Part shown: piece by piece, positions 33,659 through 44,115 of the stretch
How the letters are laid out: every line of letters starts with the position of its first letter
Numbering within the stretch: the stretch's first letter is position 1
Origin: Nemophila menziesii
Lineage: Eukaryota; Streptophyta; Magnoliopsida; Boraginales; Hydrophyllaceae
DNA length: 64,000 bases
Reading direction: 5' to 3'
NCBI GenBank assembly: GCA_029959085.1
Contig: JARWIR010000001.1
Span: 19,955,730 to 20,019,729 of the forward strand
The notes under the pieces: generated by a model
What the model was told of the DNA's origin: nothing
Databases searched by the model: none
Seen by the model: the letters and a program-made list of their open reading frames with translations, nothing else
Position numbers and translations under genes: made by a program

Positions 33659-34543
33659 ATGGGGTGCGTTTCATCTACATTAATGCTTTCCAACGAAGAT
33701 GAGTTCTCTAAAATCCGTGGTGGCTCAACCACCTTCCGCCACCACATTGTCTCTCTCACCTCCACCACCTACGGCTTCTTAACTCTTGACCCTCCCATCC
33801 CTTCAAATGCTACCTCCCCTACCTCTACTCATACGCCTACCCCTCAACCTGATGAAATCATAAATTCTTGGGAGCTTATGGCTGGACTTGACTCCACTAG
33901 CTTTCGTTCTTCAGCTCCACCAAATCCTACACCTGCTAATTCCAAGAAATCCAACACAACTACTCAACATGTATCCGCAATAATCTCTTCAAGAAACTCC
34001 TCCTCTTCGGTCAAGTACTCACTCGATGAATTCAAAAATATTTGCCCACCAAATGGAGCAAACAAAGTTGTGATATACACAACTACATTGAGGGGTGTAC
34101 GAGAAACATACGAAGCGTGCAATGCAATTAGATCAGCACTTGAAAGCCTCGGAATTTTGTTTTGCGAGCGAGACATTTCAATGGATCGAGGATTCAGAAA
34201 CGAATTAACAGAGTTGCTGAACGGAAAAGAGAGCAATGAATTAGTACTACCACCTAGAGTATTTATCAAAGGTAAGTATATAGGTGGAGTAGAGGAGATC
34301 ACGAAGATAGTAGAAGATGGGGGTATGACAGATTTGCTTCAAGGATTGCCTAAATTGGAAAAAGTTGGACTAGTGTGTGATGGTTGTGGTGGCGCAAGGT
34401 TTTTGCCGTGTTTTAAGTGTAACGGAAGTTGTAAAATGGTGAAGCAAGAATCCGTCATTAATTTAAAGCGGAATAGGATTGTGGTGGTGAGATGCTCGGA
34501 TTGTAATGAAAATGGTTTAGTAACCTGTCCTATTTGTAGTTAG
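33659..34543 (+). CDS. Glutaredoxin-like protein with C-terminal CxxC repeats, 294 aa
   Basis: Single-exon plant gene. I start at MGCVSS rather than 56 codons upstream because this N-terminus is the family norm and suits N-myristoylation at Gly2 and palmitoylation at Cys3, which would place it on membranes. A Ser/Thr/Pro-rich linker (about 40-120) precedes a glutaredoxin-like domain at about 136-232 (VVIYTTTLRGVRETYEACNA ... LPPRVFIKGKYIGG). The usual CPYC/CGFS redox site is absent (TTTLRGVR instead), so classical thiol-disulfide activity is unlikely. The C-terminus has four CxxC pairs (Cys240/243, 251/254, 279/282, 290/293) that could bind zinc, as in DnaJ-like zinc domains. Plant relatives are annotated as glutaredoxin family proteins of mostly unknown role. 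No defect is seen. Confidence 0.88.
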   Translation: MGCVSSTLMLSNEDEFSKIRGGSTTFRHHIVSLTSTTYGFLTLDPPIPSNATSPTSTHTPTPQPDEIINSWELMAGLDSTSFRSSAPPNPTPANSKKSNTTTQHVSAIISSRNSSSSVKYSLDEFKNICPPNGANKVVIYTTTLRGVRETYEACNAIRSALESLGILFCERDISMDRGFRNELTELLNGKESNELVLPPRVFIKGKYIGGVEEITKIVEDGGMTDLLQGLPKLEKVGLVCDGCGGARFLPCFKCNGSCKMVKQESVINLKRNRIVVVRCSDCNENGLVTCPICS

Positions 34544-35273
34544 TGTCTAATTATGTAGCTTCCACCACGATCTTTTCGATCTCATCTTGACTCAGACTCG
34601 CGCCCGAGCTTTTAAATTTTTAATAAGATGAAAATAATCACTACAAGTTTGTCTTTCATTTGCTAGATTTAATTATCTTAATGTGTTTGTATAAATGCTT
34701 ATGGATTTATGGTTTTGTAATGAATCATTGTATCAATATGAATTTAGGTTTAAGACCATTATTGGCAACACTAGAGCGCACACACACAAAAATTATATGC
34801 TCGAGTGAGAAATGTTAAGTATAAACAAAAACGTGTTGTGACTTGGGTCAGAGGGAATTTGTTAGGTTAATTGCACCATTAGTCCCTGTGTTCTAAAAAT
34901 GCCACAAAAGGTCCCTATGCTCAATACTTATAGGGACAAATTTTTTAGAGGACAAATTGTTTGACAAAGATTATAAAAGAAGAGGTGAGGTATTTATTGG
35001 TTATTATTATTACATATTACATAATAATGACATCAAGTAAGAATAATACAACAGAAGTAGCAGTAACAATAGTAACAATAACAGTTACTTACTGCAACTA
35101 AAATAAAAAGATAAAAACATTAGTTATGTGATCCAGCTAGAAAGAAGAACAAGTAGGAAATGTTAAAAAAGAAAGAATACAAAATAGTTTGTTTTATGTG
35201 CTGTACTGACCCTACACCTAGCTGTCCATCCATCTCTCCGTCCATCCTGATTCACATCAATTATCTTCTTGTT
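34544..35273. other. Spacer between the convergent glutaredoxin-like and GH17 genes
   Basis: Should hold both 3' UTRs. Near 34870-34960 there is a 'taattgcaccattagtccctgt' type repeat like those in the MITE at 5.95-6.17 kb. No further gene. Confidence 0.4.
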
Positions 35274-36650
35274 TTAATCACCACCACTGTGTGGTGAAAC
35301 TGAACCACCACCTACCACCCAAAACAATATTATCACCACCACCATTGTGCTATGCCAATGCACATAAAGTCTCCCCTGAATTTACAAAAAAAATATTAAG
35401 ATTAACTTATATAAAATAAACTCTATATGTTCTTGTTTTAGTTAACTTACTGGACTTGAATTTATAGCCATATATCCATTCGAGGGTGGTGACCATACTG
35501 ACACCGGTGGGTCATCACCATCACTGGAGCTCGTACCATTACCTTTACTACTAGGAGTAGGACTCGTCGGAGTAGTAGTCGTTGGGGTACTGGTCCCACC
35601 AAGACCCAAAGGATAAGCAGGAGTTCCATCGGGCTTGAAAAGCCCGAAATTTCTCTCGGAAGTAGGACCGGGCTTTAAATTCTCATTAAACAAAGCAAAC
35701 ACGTAGATATTCAAGTTAGCATTAGGATTCATGGGAGTTCCTTTCTTTTGTCTCATAAGCTTAATTAAATTCTTATTATACTTAACCGCGTTTTCTGGTG
35801 TAGCACCGGGCTCATCAGCGTCACCTTTAGACGGCCACCCAGTTTCCGAAATTTGCACACACACCTTTTCACAACCGACTTTTTGTAAAGCGGAATGTAT
35901 AGCATCGATCTGCGCAAACAACATGTTATCGTAACGTAGTTGAGTTACAGGATCGATAAATATAGCGTCGTTGGGTTGGAAGAGTACGAAATCTAACGAG
36001 ATATGTTCAGGAGTGGCTTTATAAGCGAGAAACGGATACGCGTTAATGAGAAAAGGCGAACCAGTTTTGATGTGAAAATCAAGTATACGAGAGATGTAAA
36101 CGAGCAAATCTTGTCGGAATGTGGAAGATGAAGGTGGGTATGAAGATTCAAGAATCGCTAAAGAATGTGAGGAAGTGACGTCTATTTGATGTTCGAGGTG
36201 GAGGGTACATAGAGAGGAGTATATGTTTTCCATGGCAGGGAGGAGGAGGGAAGAGAGGGAAGTGTCGTTTAAGGTTAAGACTTCATTACCAACGGAGATG
36301 GAGGTGATTTTTGTGGCGGGATAGTAGCATTGGACATTTGTTTTGAGCCAGGTTAAGACATTATTAGGATCTTGCATTCTGGATAAGTATTCGTTTCCTA
36401 AACCGATTGTAATTTCAATTTTGGTGTTTGCAAATGCTTTTAAGACGAGTGGATCTGCATCATAGAGTCTGATTTTAGTTGCGCCTATGGATTTGAGGAG
36501 TGGGACTGCATTTTCCGGGGAGGGTAGATTGTCGGCTATTCGACCATAGTTTATACCTATGGGAAGGGAACCTGCCACTAACATGATATTGGAGATGAGA
36601 ATTAGCAATACGGAATGGTGGTGGTGGTCATGATGGATTTTTACTGCCAT
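35274..36650 (-). CDS. GH17 glucan endo-1,3-beta-glucosidase, GPI-anchored, 433 aa
   Basis: Two exons on the minus strand: 36650-35451 and 35375-35274, joined in phase 0 by a 75-bp GT/AG intron. The enzyme cleaves internal beta-1,3-glucan bonds such as callose. An N-terminal hydrophobic segment (VLLILISNIMLVAG) is the secretion signal, followed by IGINYGRIADNLP, the canonical mature start. Catalytic residues are visible: the acid Glu123 in SVGNEV and the nucleophile Glu269 in ISETGWPS. FALFNENLKPGP and NFGLF are also typical. No X8/CBM43 domain follows; instead there is a Ser/Thr/Pro linker. The short second exon adds the hydrophobic VVVIILFWVVGG, which fits a GPI-anchor signal. Ending at the first-exon stop (PVS) would remove it, so the spliced form is more plausible. 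The start is MAVKIHH, because the upstream Met would put a long extension before the signal peptide. Wall or plasmodesmal location is inferred from family. Confidence 0.88.
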
Positions 36651-36794
36651 GGATGGTGGTTTGGTGGAGGAAGAAAAGGGTGAAGAAGAGAAGAGAAAGG
36701 GGATAAAAAGGTAGTGAGGGAGTGAAGGAGTGAGAGTTGAGGGTAAAGGTCGTATGTAGATGTAGGGTATCAAAGATTCTAAAGATAAAATATT

Positions 36795-36803
36795 ATAAAT
36801 GAA
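36795..36803 (-). promoter_or_regulatory. Possible TATA box of the GH17 gene
   Basis: The minus strand reads tttataata about 145 bp upstream of the chosen start codon, at a plausible distance with a short leader. Inference only. Confidence 0.25.
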
Positions 36804-37638
36804 TGCCTGACACTGTTGATCATTGTTGGTAAAATCATAAATGCTGCTTAATCTTCTTCTCCCCGGCCTTTCTTTCTGCCCCTACTAGAAAATATTCTAT
36901 CTAGATGCTCATGGAGAAAGTTTTACAGAAGGAGTAGTTGCTGGAACGGATCAAAGTTTTTTAGTCGAGTTATTGAGTTGGAGAGCCTAGGATACAATGG
37001 GAATGTGTTGAAAAGAAATTGAGAAGAAAAACGTGAGTAAAGTAATATACAACACACCTTAACTGAAAAAGTAGCTATCCTTGCTAAAAAATTATATTCC
37101 CTTGTGGGATTTTATTTGGGTCAAAGGTAGATTTATATCTAGTTACATAAGTAATTTTAAACCACTTAGTTATCCATCAAATTCTATTTTAAACCCTAAA
37201 GATTGCCATTTGTAGTACCGATTACTACCACAATCCAGCCCTCTCCTTCACTAGATGTCAATACCTATGATTTGCATAATCTCTGTTCTTCCAACTTCTT
37301 CTAAATTGAGTCAGTATTAATTTATATAAATAGTTTAAATTGTCATAAATTTTAATATTATATTTCAGTTAGAAATAAAATATTGCATGATTGGACCAAA
37401 AAAAAAAAAAAAAAAAATTGCATGTGGAGTAATTTTTTGTGGAGTTGCGGCTTTTGTAACACTCCCTTACTAATAATGGACAGTGCTCACATGGTCGACA
37501 TTTCTGTTAGTACAATATTTACTTATTTTGCCCTAGAAAAATAATATATGAATGGTAGTGGTGTGGTGATTAATCAATCTCAATGCTTAGCTGTCTTTCA
37601 CTATGGAGGAATAACTTGAACCAATAAAAAGTTTTTCA
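36804..37638. other. Spacer upstream of the GH17 gene
   Basis: No gene is seen. A run of about 22 A residues at 37399-37420 is flanked by short attgcatg repeats, too close together to mark an insertion. Confidence 0.35.
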
Positions 37639-37646
37639 CTATGGAG

Positions 37647-38268
37647 TAGGGTTGTGCATTGAGTTAAAAAATCCGCATCACCCGACCAACTCAATTACAC
37701 CAACCTAAAATAATACTAGTTAGTTTCTTATTATGGAGCTCGTGGTTTATATTTTTTTTAAAACAGTTTTTGCGGGGTATGTAAATCGTAAACCCGCACA
37801 TCCGACTAATATGTAGTATAAAAATTCGTATTGTTAATTATATTCAAATAAAACAGTAGAGATTATGTGATTCTCACTCTATATTGTTTTTATTCCATTC
37901 TTTTTAAATTTCTTAAATCCCTCAATATTTTAATAATACTTTATCTAGTGAACATGTTTTTCATTTCAATTATGGTATATATTTTTCTATAATATTATTT
38001 TATATTTTTAGAATCTGAGATGATTTGAAGTGTATTCGAGTATCCGAAACAATATTTTGTGTTACATATTTCGTTTGTATTATAAAATTTGACCCGCCGA
38101 ATGAATATGACTACAAATTCGGCTCATTTATCGAACTAAATCACTCGTAATGCACTCGTAACTCGCTCAACCCGAAGTCAATGGTTTATATAATGTATTG
38201 GGTGGGTGCAGATCTTATTTTCAAAGCCCGACATTTTTCCATCCAAAACCGACCCGCGCACACCCCTA
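37647..38268. mobile_element. hAT-like MITE with 8-bp target duplication
   Basis: Starts tagggttgtgca and ends gcacacccccta-like (gcacacccctA at 38259-38268), an imperfect inverted repeat. Flanks are ctatggag (37639-37646) and ctatggat (38269-38276), differing at the last base. Interior 622 bp without a coding frame; it contains short 'cccg/cgggt' name-pair-like segments. Confidence 0.65.
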
Positions 38269-38439
38269 CTATGGATGACACATTTTTTTCTTTTCTTTTT
38301 TACAACCATGTAAATTTTATACTATTATTGTTCATAAACACTTGAAAAGGGGAAAATTAAATCCATTTTGCAAGGAGAAGCGTAGACGAATTTCTTTACT
38401 TTAAGGTTTGCAGCCAATCTCTCCTTGAAGAGTAGTTCT

Positions 38440-38690
38440 TTCTACTCATACAACCTTGAAATTGTTCAAGGAATTAATTTTAAAGTGGGAATCAATTAGA
38501 AAATCTGTTCAATCATCAATGAAGTTTAGAAATTAATGAAGAAATTCCCGGATTTGAAAGTCTTTCATACTAAAAGAGAATGTAATAGTGTTGCTGATTA
38601 CACTGCAAAATATGCAAGACTAAGATTGAATGCGGAAGCTTGGAATGCGATTAATATCGTGGATACTTATCGTTTTTTTTACTAATGTTC
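38440..38690 (+). pseudogene. LINE RNase H C-terminal relic
   Basis: Fragments read KKFPDLKVFHTKRECNSVAD, then YTAKYARL. This is the usual end of the plant LINE RNase H domain (histidine in V.H..RE.N..AD..AK). The upstream part is shifted and broken by stops. Confidence 0.55.
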
Positions 38691-39109
38691 TTGCATGTAT
38701 TGATATAGGCTAGATAACATGGGGTATGTATTAACGAACAAAAGGAAAAGGTTAATTGCACCAAATTTTTTAGAGGTCTTCCTAATATAGATGTCTTTTA
38801 GGTTGTCTCCTACTACTTTAGCTAAAAATATTTAGAATGATTGTCTTGTAGGATTTTGAAGATAAATTTTATGGCCTATAGAGAATATGTGGCGAAATTT
38901 CTCTTCCAATAGACAACTATTTATTTTATGGATGACCAAATATCGAATACCCTCAAATAAAATAAAAATCTCATAAAAACAAATAACAAGTGACAATAAG
39001 TATGGATTACCAGACCATTGGTATCAACTCATTCAGTCACGAGCCATTGAGTATCATCACCGGACACCACCGCAAACCACATCTGGCGCCGTCACCAGAG
39101 CGTACTTAG

Positions 39110-39312
39110 TGATTTCTTTGAGTATCGAAAAATCTGTCTTGAGTATCGGAAAATTTCTCAAAGTACCGGGAAAATTCTATGAGTATCAAAAAATTTCTCG
39201 GAGTATACTCAGCAAAAACTCTGAGTACTCAGCAAAAAAACACTAAGTACTTAGAAAATCATACTGAGTATTCAGAAAAAACACCGAGTACTTAGCACAG
39301 ACCACTAAGCAC
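39110..39312. repeat. Second gagtactc-type array
   Basis: Variants of gagtatcgaaaaatt change progressively to gagtactcagcaaaaa and aagtacttag. It resembles 228-392 in core and T/A-rich linkers. Upstream at 39050-39100 is a caccgg/ccgtcacc stretch comparable to the GGT-rich part next to the first array. Confidence 0.5.
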
Positions 39313-39870
39313 TCAGGAAAGATACATAACACTCCTGCCAAAAACAATGAATCAATAAATGCATAAAAATTCATTTCTATTATCTGAAAAATAATATTAT
39401 AAGTAAAATTTAAATACTAACTAAAAAATTACAACTCATTTGATTACTAGAAAAAGAAAAAACGAGAAATAATCATATTACTTCATACTCTTTGTCAGCC
39501 AATAAAGACTTTGGGCATTACTCAAGAAAAAAATGAACCTCATTTGTGTATTTTCATAAAGAATATACATGCTTCTTGCTTTCTCTGATCCAAGCGAAAC
39601 TCCAACTGAACCAATATACAACTCGAAGACATTTATCAAAGCACCTGCTGAAACACACATGCTACACGCCATTGAAGGATCTACTCGCCATTGACGGATC
39701 GGTAATGGAAAGAAGACAAAGATCTTAATCAGAAATCACAACCTTGCTAGACAAAATCGGAAAGCTTGTTACTGCAAATCAAACCTGATATGCAAACATA
39801 AGCTTACTGCTCTTGCGAATAAAAGCTTCTTCATCGACTTTCTGCCAATAAAGCTTCCTCATTGAGCTCA
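39313..39870. other. Spacer; no supported gene
   Basis: Repeated agcttcttcat/aagcttcctcat phrases occur on both sides of the CACTA insertion. The short open frames (for example 39478-39672) have no recognisable feature. Confidence 0.35.
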
Positions 39871-40786
39871 TCGCACTACTGGATTCGCCTGATTTCGCGA
39901 CGACACGCGTCGTCGCGAATCCGGGCATAATCGTCGCTAATTTCGTTTAGCGACGACATTTCGTCGCTAAATTGTCGTCTCTATCCTGGCGTCGCTAATT
40001 TGAGATTAGCGACGAATAATTGTGATTTCGTGACTAGTTCCTTGGGAATTTACCCACGAGGATTGGCGTCGCGGATTTAACGAATTCGCTACGACATATT
40101 AGCGACGACATGTCGTCGCTAATTGATTAATTAGTTTTTAATTAATTTTTTATCGATTTCAATTTTTTTTTTTTAATTAAATAGCGACAAAGTTTAGCGA
40201 CAGATATGTCGTCGCTAATAATAATTATTTTTTTTACATTTTATCGAAAATCATTATTTATTTATTTTATTTAATAGTTTAGCGACGACAAGGGTCGTCG
40301 CTATTCGTTTTTTTTTTATTTTTTTTTTAAATTTTTTTTTACTTTTTTATTTTTCTTTATTATTTAAATTTTAGTTTTTATTATTATTTTGATTTTAAAT
40401 ATAATGCAAAATTATAAATAAATAAAAATCCAAAAATACATATAAAATACGATAATTCGATTCAAATACTAAACTTGAAATAAAGTCAACGTCAAACGAG
40501 TCAAGTCAAAGTCAAACATTCCGAAATAAATAAAGTCTTAAACATACAAACCAACCAAATTAAAAAAAAATAACTTAATCATCATTCAAATTGGGATCTT
40601 CTTCATCTCCTCATCTACTCTCTCTTCATCTCGTCTAGTGGGCCCGGGTTTGCTGATCGGCTGCATTCCATTGGCGATTCTCATCCCGTTTAATGCCTCG
40701 AAGAGAGTCTCTGCCATGCTCGGGGGTTGACTCGGCCGACTAGAAGAAGCTGTGGGCCGGGGTGATGCGGAGGATGGATCCGGTAT

Positions 40787-41217
40787 AAGTGTTTATGGTC
40801 AAAGTTAGGTGTTTAGAGTCAAAGTTAAGTGTTTATGGTCAAAGTTAGGTGTTTATGGTCAAAGTTAGGTGTTTAGAGTCAAAGTTAAGTGTTTAGAGTC
40901 AAAGTTAAGTGTTTATGGTCAAAGTTAGGTGTTTCGAGTCAAATTTAAGTGTTTATGGTCAAAGTTAGGTGTTTCGAGTCAAAGTTAAGTGTTTATGGTC
41001 AAACTTAAGTGTTTAGAGTCAAAGTTGAGTGTTTATGGTCAAAGTTAGGTGTTTCGAGTCAAAGTTAAGTGTTTATGGTCAAAGTTAAGTGTTTATGGTC
41101 AAAGTTAGGTGTTTCGAGTCAAAGTTAAGTGTTTATGGTCAAAGTTAAGTGTTTAGAGTCAAAGTTAAGTGTTTATGGTCAAAGTTAGGTGTTTAGAGTC
41201 AAAGTTAGGTGTTGATT
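40787..41217. repeat. 20-bp minisatellite inside the CACTA element
   Basis: About 21 tandem units alternate between gtgtttatggtcaaagttag and gtgtttagagtcaaagttaa variants. Alternation of unit types suggests a 40-bp higher-order unit. It is not coding and, lacking spacers, is not a CRISPR-like array. Confidence 0.9.
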
Positions 41218-41395
41218 TGTGTAATACCTTTTAAACCAATGCCTAAAAGTTTTAAACCAATGCGTAAAAGTACATACCTTTTCCAAAAACCATTCCTTAA
41301 ACGTTCGACGATGCGTAATATTTATTTCATCACTCGTTCCCGTAAGTGTTGATTTGTGTTCACTATAATTGCAAATGAGAAAAAATAAATTAATA

Positions 41396-41652
41396 TACAT
41401 ATATAAATATATAAATATAAATATATAAATATAAAAATATATAAATATATAAATATATAAATATATAAATATATAAATATATAAATATATAAATATATAA
41501 ATATATAAATATATAAATATAAATATATAAATATATAAATATAAATATATAAATATATAAATATATAAATATATAAATATATAAATATATAAATATATAA
41601 ATATATAAATATATAAATATATAAATATATAAATATATATGAATATATAAAT
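41396..41652. repeat. (aaatatat)n microsatellite inside the CACTA element
   Basis: About 250 bp of near-perfect aaatatat repeats with a few shortened units. Confidence 0.9.
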
Positions 41653-41941
41653 ACGGGTCGTGAGTAAACTACTTTAGTCGTCGCTAATCTTCAAAATAGC
41701 GACGACAGACATAGTCGCTAAAATAGCGACGGCAGTTTGTCAAGAAAAAAAATTCAATAAGAAATAAAAAACAATTAGCGACGAAAAACTAAAATATAGC
41801 GACAAATACGTTGTCGCTAATTAGCGACACGGTAAATTATTGTCGCTAATTTTCTTTCGTCGCTAACTGAGTCAGTTTAACGACGAATTGCGGGTCGTCG
41901 CTAATTTGTCGTGGGTAAACACCGCATTTCCAGTAGTGTCG

Positions 41942-42645
41942 AGCTTTACCATCAAACATGGTCTTCCATTAAAGTTGCAAACGATTTTTGAAGCAACCAC
42001 AAACACGAAGCTTGTTGCGAACAAATTTCATTGTCGGAGCTTGCACGAAGCTTAAAGGCTTCAAGCAACAACCATTAATTTCCTCCATGGCTCTAATCTT
42101 TTTCCTTGCCGCGAAACTTTAATGGCTTCACTGCTACTATAATATAGTATATCTTGAAAGAATATATGGCTGAAGCTTCGTGATAGAATACGTGGCTGAG
42201 CTTTGAGATGCATATCACGAGAGAGAGAGAGAGAGAGAGAGATGAATATAATAGAGATAGAATGAGAGAGAGGAATTGTGTAATGTGGGATATTTTTAGG
42301 GTTTTAGATATTTATTTTATATATATATATAAAAATAAAAATCGTTTAAGGGTATAACCGGGAATGAAAAAAAAGCTTGTAATGTTAAATCTTATTAGTG
42401 ACCTTTAATAATAAGAGATTCTTAAGTGGGGTGCTTGGGTCTTGAGGAGGGGTCTTAAAACCCGTCGGGTAATAATCTCAAAAAATTATTCCACGATATA
42501 TGTCAGAGTTTGATTTCTAATGCAAAATGAATATTTTTTTTCTTATTCTACTTTGTTTCTAAAAAAATTTAACAACTAAATATTTAATTTTCTCCAGGTA
42601 TATGGTATTCATTTTTAACTAAAAAATTCTTAGTTTTTAGGTTCC
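41942..42645. other. Spacer to the right of the CACTA element
   Basis: No gene is seen. A (GA)n run at about 42221-42242 and an AT-rich stretch are present. Confidence 0.35.
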
Positions 42646-42930
42646 TTAATATCTATATAATATCGGAGAAGGGCCAACGGCCCAAAATATCTCATATTTT
42701 CCTCCACATTTTTTAGCCTTTAGATCAAATTTCTATCATTTTTGAACTTTAGATCAATTATAATTAATGGTCCAGATTATATAAATTCTATCCACGGGAT
42801 TAAAATGTCTTGATATCCTCTCTATATTTTTCATCCATTAGATCTTCCTTTATATTTTCACTTTTCTATTTTTTTAATTCAAAATTTAAAACAAATATCC
42901 CCCACCAAGCCGCTTAATCGAAGAATCCAC

Positions 42931-42933
<3 letters not shown>

Positions 42934-43008
<75 letters not shown>
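42934..43008. repeat. (CT)n microsatellite
   Basis: About 75 bp of uninterrupted ct repeats, near the left edge of the gene-fragment region, as often seen in plant 5' leaders. Confidence 0.95.
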
Positions 43009-43011
<3 letters not shown>

Positions 43012-43019
43012 CTCAATCG

Positions 43020-43400
43020 TTCTCTCCACCATGTCGCTCAATCGAAGAAGAACCCTTCACTCTCCACCATGCCTCTCAATCTAAGAAGAGCTCTGCACTT
43101 TCCGCTACACCAAGCCGCTTAATCGAAGAAACCCATCTCTGCAAACCCTCCATTCAGGTAAAAAATTAATTTTACTTTCCGCTACACCATGTCGCTCAAT
43201 CAAAGAAGAAACCATCTTAATCGAAGAAACCCATCTCTACCGCTGCTACTCGCGAAATTCGGGTAAAAATTAATTTTACTTTGCAAACCCACCATTTTCT
43301 CCAGCTCCGATTAAACCTTCCCACTAAGAGAGCCGCACTCCTTCACAAGAAAACCGCCGCTACTCGCGAACCACCATTCAGGTAAGAAATTAAATTTAAT
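43020..43400 (+). repeat. Leader-like repeats with potential splice donors
   Basis: The phrase accatgtcgctcaatcgaag recurs in variants at about 43028, 43062, 43111 and 43185. Three copies end in attcaggtaa or attcgggtaa, followed by an aaattaattttact-like intron start. It may be a captured and amplified 5' leader/exon. No protein family recognised. Confidence 0.4.
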
Positions 43401-43805
43401 GTAAACTCATTACTTTTAGCCATTTAAGCCTTTTACCGTATGAAGCTTTCTGAGATTTTGATTCTATTGATCGTAATGACTCATAATTGTTTTTACCTGT
43501 GAAACTCTAAAACTTATCTCTTCACAACACTTTTTTTATATATGATTTTGATTTAATTGTGGGGTTGATTGGTAGTTTATGATAAAATTCCAGGGATCTT
43601 CAGCGGTTGATTCGTTTGCAAAAATTCTATTGGAGCATTTGATGAAGATAATTGGTATAGTTAAACTGTTAATTGCTGAGTGGATTATGTGAAACTTCAT
43701 AAAATGGGGTTAGTGTTTTACTGTTTGTTTTGTTATGCGATTAAAGTACATTATTAACATTTTTTTATGCAAATTATATTTACTTTTTGATAATTTTTCA
43801 TGAAC

Positions 43806-44042
43806 TCGGTTTATTTTGCTTATGGTCACTAAGCACTTTTGTTTCTCTTGCTATAGTTGAGAGAAAGCTTTAAAGTTGAAGATGTGGATTTTCTGATTTA
43901 AATTCATTTGAGGAGGTTGAATCAGCATATGAAGATATTACATCGGAAACAATTATATCTCTGCAAAAAGCTTTGGAAGATCGATGGTGAATTTTGAGCA
44001 GCTAATTAGCTTTTTTATTTTTTTATATATATATTGTGCAAT
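43806..44042 (+). repeat. Unknown-exon unit U1
   Basis: First of three tandem units. Each begins tcggtttattttgcttatgg, has an acceptor-like tgctatag and an exon-like segment ending EEVESAYEDITSETIISLQK..LEDRW and a stop. U1 lacks about 35 bp within the exon relative to U2 and U3. I do not recognise the protein. Confidence 0.6.
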
Positions 44043-44115
44043 CTCGGTTTATTTTGCTTATGGTCACTAAGCACTTTTGTTTCTCTTACTATAGTTGAGA
44101 GAAAGCTTTAAAGTT

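Larger units (their letters stand above)
39874..41938. mobile_element. Non-autonomous CACTA (En/Spm) transposon
   Basis: Inverted termini cactactgga (39874) and tccagtagtg (ending 41938), with 3-bp target duplication tcg on both sides (39871-39873, 41939-41941), are diagnostic of CACTA elements. Many subterminal copies of tagcgacgac / gtcgtcgcta in both orientations occur within about 400 bp of the left end and about 270 bp of the right; in this superfamily they are transposase-binding sites. There is no transposase. The middle is a minisatellite and an AT microsatellite. Confidence 0.92.

Noticed and set aside
37399..37420. Poly(A) run with short attgcatg flanks as a possible retroposon
   Set aside because: The flanking repeats are only about 8 bp and too close to the A-run to contain an inserted body.
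40787..41217. Regular repeats resembling a CRISPR array
   Set aside because: Units are directly tandem without unique spacers, in plant DNA inside a CACTA transposon; this is a minisatellite.
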